Origin: Firmicutes bacterium CAG:95
GTDB lineage: Bacteria > Bacillota > Clostridia > Lachnospirales > Lachnospiraceae
Reading direction: 5' to 3'
DNA length: 19,213 bases
NCBI GenBank assembly: GCA_000438155.1
Contig: FR902849.1
Span: 5,152-24,364 of the forward strand
Position numbers and translations under genes: made by a program. Positions 16,260 through 19,213 of the stretch are shown piece by piece. Below the pieces are notes generated by a model. It worked only from the letters and a program-made list of their open reading frames with translations. It was not told the origin of the DNA and made no database searches. Within the stretch, counting starts at the first letter, position 1, and each line of letters starts with the position of its first letter.

Positions 16260-16823
16260 TTATTGATTGCGGGACGCTGTATATTCTTTGATTCCGCCCC
16301 ATTTAGTATCCTTATCTGACATAATCAGATCTTCTTTTGATGCAACCGGCCAGTCAATTCCGATATCTGGATCGTCAAATTTCAATCCTCCCTCGTCGTT
16401 TGGATGATAAAAGTCCGTACATTTATAGGCAAATTCCGCGTAGTCGGATAATACCACAAAACCATGTGCAAAATTCTTCGGAATAAAGAACTGCTTCTTA
16501 TTTTCAGCAGAAAGCGTCACCCCAAACCATTTTCCATAGGTCCGGGAACCCGGACGCAGATCCACAGCCACGTCAAAAACCTCTCCTACTACCACGCGGA
16601 CCAGCTTGTCCTGGGGATAGTTTATCTGGAAATGAAGGCCACGCAGTACATTTTTTACCGATGCGGACTGATTATCCTGTACAAAGACCTGATCAATTCC
16701 GGCTTCTTTAAAATCATTATAATTATACGTCTCCATGAAATAGCCCCTTGCATCACCAAAAACGGTCGGTGTAATCACCTTTAAGCCTTCAATTTCACAG
16801 GTTTCTACGGTTATCTTACCCAT
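16260..16823 (-). CDS. rfbC: dTDP-4-dehydrorhamnose 3,5-epimerase
   Basis: A cytoplasmic cupin-fold enzyme that epimerises dTDP-4-keto-6-deoxyglucose at C3 and C5 to give dTDP-4-keto-L-rhamnose. The 187 residues fit the family. Visible motifs are DARGYFMETY (24-33), QDNQSAS, RGLHFQ with the catalytic His (61-66), GEVFDVAVDLRPGS with the acidic partner, FAHGFVVLSD (118-127) and the C-terminal YKCTDFYHP, where the catalytic tyrosine lies. It lies 60 bp downstream of rfbA. With rfbA and rfbB it provides three of the four steps to dTDP-L-rhamnose; rfbD is not next to it. Confidence 0.96.
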   Translation of the reverse strand: MGKITVETCEIEGLKVITPTVFGDARGYFMETYNYNDFKEAGIDQVFVQDNQSASVKNVLRGLHFQINYPQDKLVRVVVGEVFDVAVDLRPGSRTYGKWFGVTLSAENKKQFFIPKNFAHGFVVLSDYAEFAYKCTDFYHPNDEGGLKFDDPDIGIDWPVASKEDLIMSDKDTKWGGIKEYTASRNQ

Positions 16824-16883
16824 TGCTTTGTCTCTCTTTCTTTCTCTGAATAGTTACTGTCATCGTTCTGAAGCATTACCCGC

Positions 16884-17753
16884 TTACAGTCCTTCGGCAA
16901 CCTCTTTCATATACTTTCCATAGTTGGTTTTCATAAGAGGCTCTGCCAGTTTCAAAAGCTGCTCCTTCGAAATAAAGCCTCTCTTATATGCGATCTCTTC
17001 AATACAGGAAATATAAAGTCCCTGACGCTTCTGAAATGCTGCCACAAAATCTGCCGCATCCAGTAAAGAATCGTGATTTCCGGTATCCAGCCATGCAAAT
17101 CCGCGTCCTAAGGTTTCTACGTGCAGCGTTCCACGACGAAGATATTCGTTGTTAATGCTTGTAATTTCAATCTCACCTCTTGCAGAGGGCTTAACATTCT
17201 TTGCGATTTCCACAACATCATTATCGTAAAAGTAAAGTCCGGGAACCGCATAATTACTCTTCGGATTCTGCGGTTTTTCTTCAATGGAAAGTGCCTTTCC
17301 GGTCTTATCAAACTCTACCACTCCATACTCTCTCGGATCACGTACATAATATCCGAAAATGGTTGCACCGCTTTCTCTGGCAGCCACCTCACGAAGTACC
17401 CTTGAAAAGCTCTGTCCATAGAAAATATTATCGCCTAGCACCAGCGCCACATTGTCCTTTCCAATAAAATCTGCACCTATAATAAATGCATCGGCAAGAC
17501 CTCTTGGCTGTTCCTGAACGGCATAGGAAAACTTCATTCCCAGCTGACTTCCGTCTCCTAACAGTTCTTCAAATACCGGAAGATCCCTGGGCGTTGAAAT
17601 AATCAGGATCTCCTGAATCCCTGCCAGCATCAGTGTGGACAGGGGATAATAAATCATCGGCTTATCATAAACCGGCATAATCTGTTTACTGATTGCCTTC
17701 GTCAGTGGATACAGACGGGTTCCGGAACCGCCTGCCAGAATAATTCCCTTCAT
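16884..17753 (-). CDS. rfbA: Glucose-1-phosphate thymidylyltransferase
   Basis: Joins dTTP and glucose-1-phosphate to give dTDP-glucose, the entry step to dTDP-rhamnose, using glucose-1-phosphate that the mutase further down the operon can supply. The 289 residues match the short RfbA/RmlA type. Motifs are KGIILAGGSGTRLYPLT (nucleotide-binding loop, 2-18), KQIMPVYDKPMIYYPLS, QEQPRGLADAF, and LGDNIFYG with metal-binding Asp 108. The open frame continues 20 codons upstream to 17813, but MKGIILAGG is the family's N-terminus and has GAGG eight bases before its ATG, so I set the start at 17753. Confidence 0.97.
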   Translation of the reverse strand: MKGIILAGGSGTRLYPLTKAISKQIMPVYDKPMIYYPLSTLMLAGIQEILIISTPRDLPVFEELLGDGSQLGMKFSYAVQEQPRGLADAFIIGADFIGKDNVALVLGDNIFYGQSFSRVLREVAARESGATIFGYYVRDPREYGVVEFDKTGKALSIEEKPQNPKSNYAVPGLYFYDNDVVEIAKNVKPSARGEIEITSINNEYLRRGTLHVETLGRGFAWLDTGNHDSLLDAADFVAAFQKRQGLYISCIEEIAYKRGFISKEQLLKLAEPLMKTNYGKYMKEVAEGL

Positions 17754-17842
17754 ATGAATTTCCTCACTTTTCCTCATTTTCACATTTATGGCATTCCAAA
17801 CAGATATCCACACATAAGCTGCAGCTATCCGTTACCTATGCA

Positions 17843-18925
17843 TTATTTTCCGGCGTACATATCCTCATAATACTTCTGATAGTCACCGCTTGTTACATTC
17901 TTCATCCAGTCTTCATGCTCAAAGAACCACTTAATCGTAAGTCTGATTCCATCCTTGAACATGGTTTCCGGCTCCCAGCCGATCTCTGCCTTGATCTTAT
18001 CCGGAGCAATTGCATAACGACGGTCATGTCCCTTACGATCCTCCACATAAGTAATCAGATCCTTGCTTACCAGCTTCTTGCGGGGATCGGAATCCGGCAG
18101 CATTTCCTGCAGGGTTTCGATGATAATATTGATAATTTCAATGTTCTGCTTCTCATTGTGTCCGCCTACATTGTAGGTTTCAAATAAACGTCCCTTTTCC
18201 TGAACCATATCAATGGCCTTCGCATGATCCTCAACATATAACCAGTCACGCACATTCTTACCATCTCCATAAACCGGAAGATTTTTACCCTGTAAGGCAT
18301 TGTTAATAATCAACGGGATCAGCTTTTCCGGGAACTGGTAAGGTCCATAATTGTTGGAACAGTTCGTAATATTGGCAGGGAACTTATAGGTATCCATATA
18401 AGCTTTTACCAGCATATCTGAGCTTGCCTTACTTGCCGAATATGGGCTGTGCGGTGCATACGGTGTAGTCTCATAGAAATATCCACCATCCTCTTCCAGG
18501 GATCCGTATACTTCGTCGGTCGATACGTGGAGGAACTTCTTTCCTTCCTTGAAGCTGCCATCCGGAAGCTCCCATGCAGCCTTCGCGCAGTTCAGCATTA
18601 CGGCTGTACCTAGTACATTCGTCTGGACAAACACTTCGGGATGTTTAATGCTGCGGTCTACATGACTCTCTGCCGCAAAATGTACCACACGATCAATGTC
18701 GTTTGCTGCAAAGATCCTGGAAATGGCTTCCTTGTCACAGATATCTGCTTTGACAAAGGTATAATTCTCCCGGTTCTCAATGTCCTTTAAATTTTCAAGG
18801 TTTCCTGCGTAAGTCAGCGCATCTACATTGATGATCCGGATTTCATTATCGTACTTCTTAAACATATAATGAATGTAATTTGAACCAATGAAGCCTGCGC
18901 CTCCTGTTACTAAATATGTTCTCAT
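17843..18925 (-). CDS. rfbB: dTDP-glucose 4,6-dehydratase
   Basis: An NAD-dependent extended short-chain dehydrogenase that converts dTDP-glucose to dTDP-4-keto-6-deoxyglucose. The 360 residues are typical of RfbB/RmlB. NAD-binding TGGAGFIGSN (7-16), VDALTYAGN, HFAAESHVDRS, catalytic STDEVYG (135-141) with the Asp-Glu pair, YSASK (Tyr 162, Lys 166) and NCSNNYGPYQFPEKLIP are all present. The start at 18925 was chosen because MRTYLVTGG is the natural N-terminus and AAAGGA lies eight bases upstream; the frame is open nine codons further. It is the first gene of the operon and follows a structured leader. Confidence 0.97.
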   Translation of the reverse strand: MRTYLVTGGAGFIGSNYIHYMFKKYDNEIRIINVDALTYAGNLENLKDIENRENYTFVKADICDKEAISRIFAANDIDRVVHFAAESHVDRSIKHPEVFVQTNVLGTAVMLNCAKAAWELPDGSFKEGKKFLHVSTDEVYGSLEEDGGYFYETTPYAPHSPYSASKASSDMLVKAYMDTYKFPANITNCSNNYGPYQFPEKLIPLIINNALQGKNLPVYGDGKNVRDWLYVEDHAKAIDMVQEKGRLFETYNVGGHNEKQNIEIINIIIETLQEMLPDSDPRKKLVSKDLITYVEDRKGHDRRYAIAPDKIKAEIGWEPETMFKDGIRLTIKWFFEHEDWMKNVTSGDYQKYYEDMYAGK

Positions 18926-19113
18926 GGGGTTTGTCCTTTCTTTTCTTAACATTATATTTATCTATGCATGTACATAAGATGAAATTTTACAATCCTACGC
19001 CCATTCGTAAGTCACTGATTTTCTTCGAAAATCGTTCCTTACTCATGTTCGTGCGGTCCTCAAAGACATGTGCTGCTTTGTGCAAGCACAGCAGCGCATG
19101 GCCTTGAGTCCCT
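18926..19113 (-). promoter_or_regulatory. Structured untranslated leader of the polysaccharide operon
   Basis: I see no convincing gene here. Two inverted repeats stand out on the minus strand. A 50-nt imperfect hairpin (19059-19108) has outer CTCAA/TTGAG pairs, inner GCTGCT/AGCAGC and GTGC/GCAC pairs, and a two-base bulge. A second hairpin (19007-19042) has a perfect GATTTTC/GAAAATC stem around a GAA loop and an outer GTAAG/CTTAC stem. Neither is followed by a T-run, so no attenuator is evident. If the -10 box at 19114-19119 is used, the long hairpin would sit almost at the 5' end of the transcript. A lone TATAAT (18951-18956) lies nearer rfbB but lacks a -35 box. A leader of this kind before an 18-kb glycan operon could serve antitermination or mRNA protection; that is inference. 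Confidence 0.5.
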
Positions 19114-19142
19114 AGTATAACGGTTTCTAAATAACTATACCA
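19114..19142 (-). promoter_or_regulatory. Candidate promoter of the polysaccharide operon
   Basis: TATACT (19114-19119, minus strand) is a good -10 box; the hexamer 17 bp upstream (TGGTAT, 19137-19142) is a poor -35 box. Within the same stretch TGG-TATAGT (19134-19139) resembles an extended -10. A promoter is expected here, between the terminator-like hairpin and rfbB, but the choice of box is uncertain. Confidence 0.4.
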
Positions 19143-19175
19143 TTCACGTAGAATATTTTTCTGAGAGTGCAGGAT

Positions 19176-19202
19176 AAAAAACGTAGGCGTAGCGGGCTAC
19201 GC
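19176..19202 (-). terminator. Probable Rho-independent terminator of the gene upstream
   Basis: GCGTAGC and GCTACGC (19187-19202) form a perfect seven-base inverted repeat around two bases. On the minus strand CTACG and then six T (19176-19181) follow. An alternative CGTAG/CTACG stem ends directly at the T-run. Read on the plus strand, the same repeat is followed seven bases later by TTTTT (19209-19213), so weak two-way termination is possible. It probably separates this operon from a minus-strand gene beyond the window edge. Confidence 0.5.
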
Positions 19203-19213
19203 TGAGGATTTTT

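Noticed and set aside
17754..17842. Cysteine-rich open stretch between rfbB and rfbA (reading as DICLECHKCENEEK)
   Set aside because: It has no ATG, only a GTG without a ribosome site, is under 20 codons, and lies in a normal operon gap.
18916..19107. Plus-strand ORF of 63 codons over the leader
   Set aside because: It overlaps the start of rfbB and runs through both leader hairpins. No ribosome site was seen and the product is unlike any known protein.
18993..19202. Pairing of GGCGTAG in the leader with CTACGCC near the upstream terminator as a riboswitch-like long-range helix
   Set aside because: The CTACGCC strand lies upstream of the likely transcription start, so both arms would not be in the same RNA.
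1..19213. CRISPR array, tRNA, rRNA, transposase or attachment sites
   Set aside because: No repeat-spacer pattern, RNA gene or recombinase motif was seen on either strand; all large open frames are accounted for by glycan genes.

Overview
The window reads as one cell-surface polysaccharide locus of a Gram-positive bacterium, most likely a Lachnospiraceae member (Bacillota, Clostridia). The basis is moderate GC with AT-rich linkers, AAAGGA/GAGG-type ribosome sites, a LytR-CpsA-Psr (LCP) wall ligase, and long glycosyltransferases of a style common in gut clostridia. No 16S or other taxonomic marker is present, so the assignment is inference. Every gene lies on the minus strand, so the locus is read from high to low coordinates.

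Layout in transcription order. A candidate terminator of an upstream gene (19176-19202) is followed by a candidate promoter and a structured leader of about 190 nt (18926-19113). Next come rfbB, rfbA and rfbC, which take glucose-1-phosphate to dTDP-4-keto-L-rhamnose; rfbD is not in the window. Then comes an ABC-2 polysaccharide exporter: permease (wzm-like), ATPase (wzt-like), and a separate ORF holding the Wzt C-terminal substrate-recognition domain. A three-part protein follows: SAM methyltransferase, APH/protein-kinase-like domain, and C-terminal beta-rich domain. After it are two long GT2 glycosyltransferases, a phosphoglucomutase with its own sigma-A promoter, two further GT2 enzymes, and a WbaP/WcaJ-type sugar-phosphate transferase that starts chains on undecaprenyl phosphate. 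Last, behind a second sigma-A promoter, is an LCP ligase whose 3' end lies outside the window.

Proposed working. The mutase and Rfb enzymes supply activated sugars, the phosphotransferase primes the lipid carrier, and the GT2 enzymes extend a probably rhamnose-containing chain. The methyltransferase-kinase may cap the chain end, as WbdD does in E. coli O8/O9a. The ABC transporter exports the product, and the LCP protein could attach it to peptidoglycan.

Two observations stand out. First, a 32-bp tandem duplication (14345-14408) splits wzt exactly between the ATPase and the Wzt_C domain; removing one copy restores a 442-residue Wzt. Second, the neighbouring methyltransferase-kinase fusion together with a Wzt_C domain looks like a Gram-positive counterpart of the WbdD/Wzt chain-termination and export system. 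In addition, three paralogous tandem glycosyltransferases show complementary erosion: one has both catalytic domains intact, one has only the first, and one has only the second.
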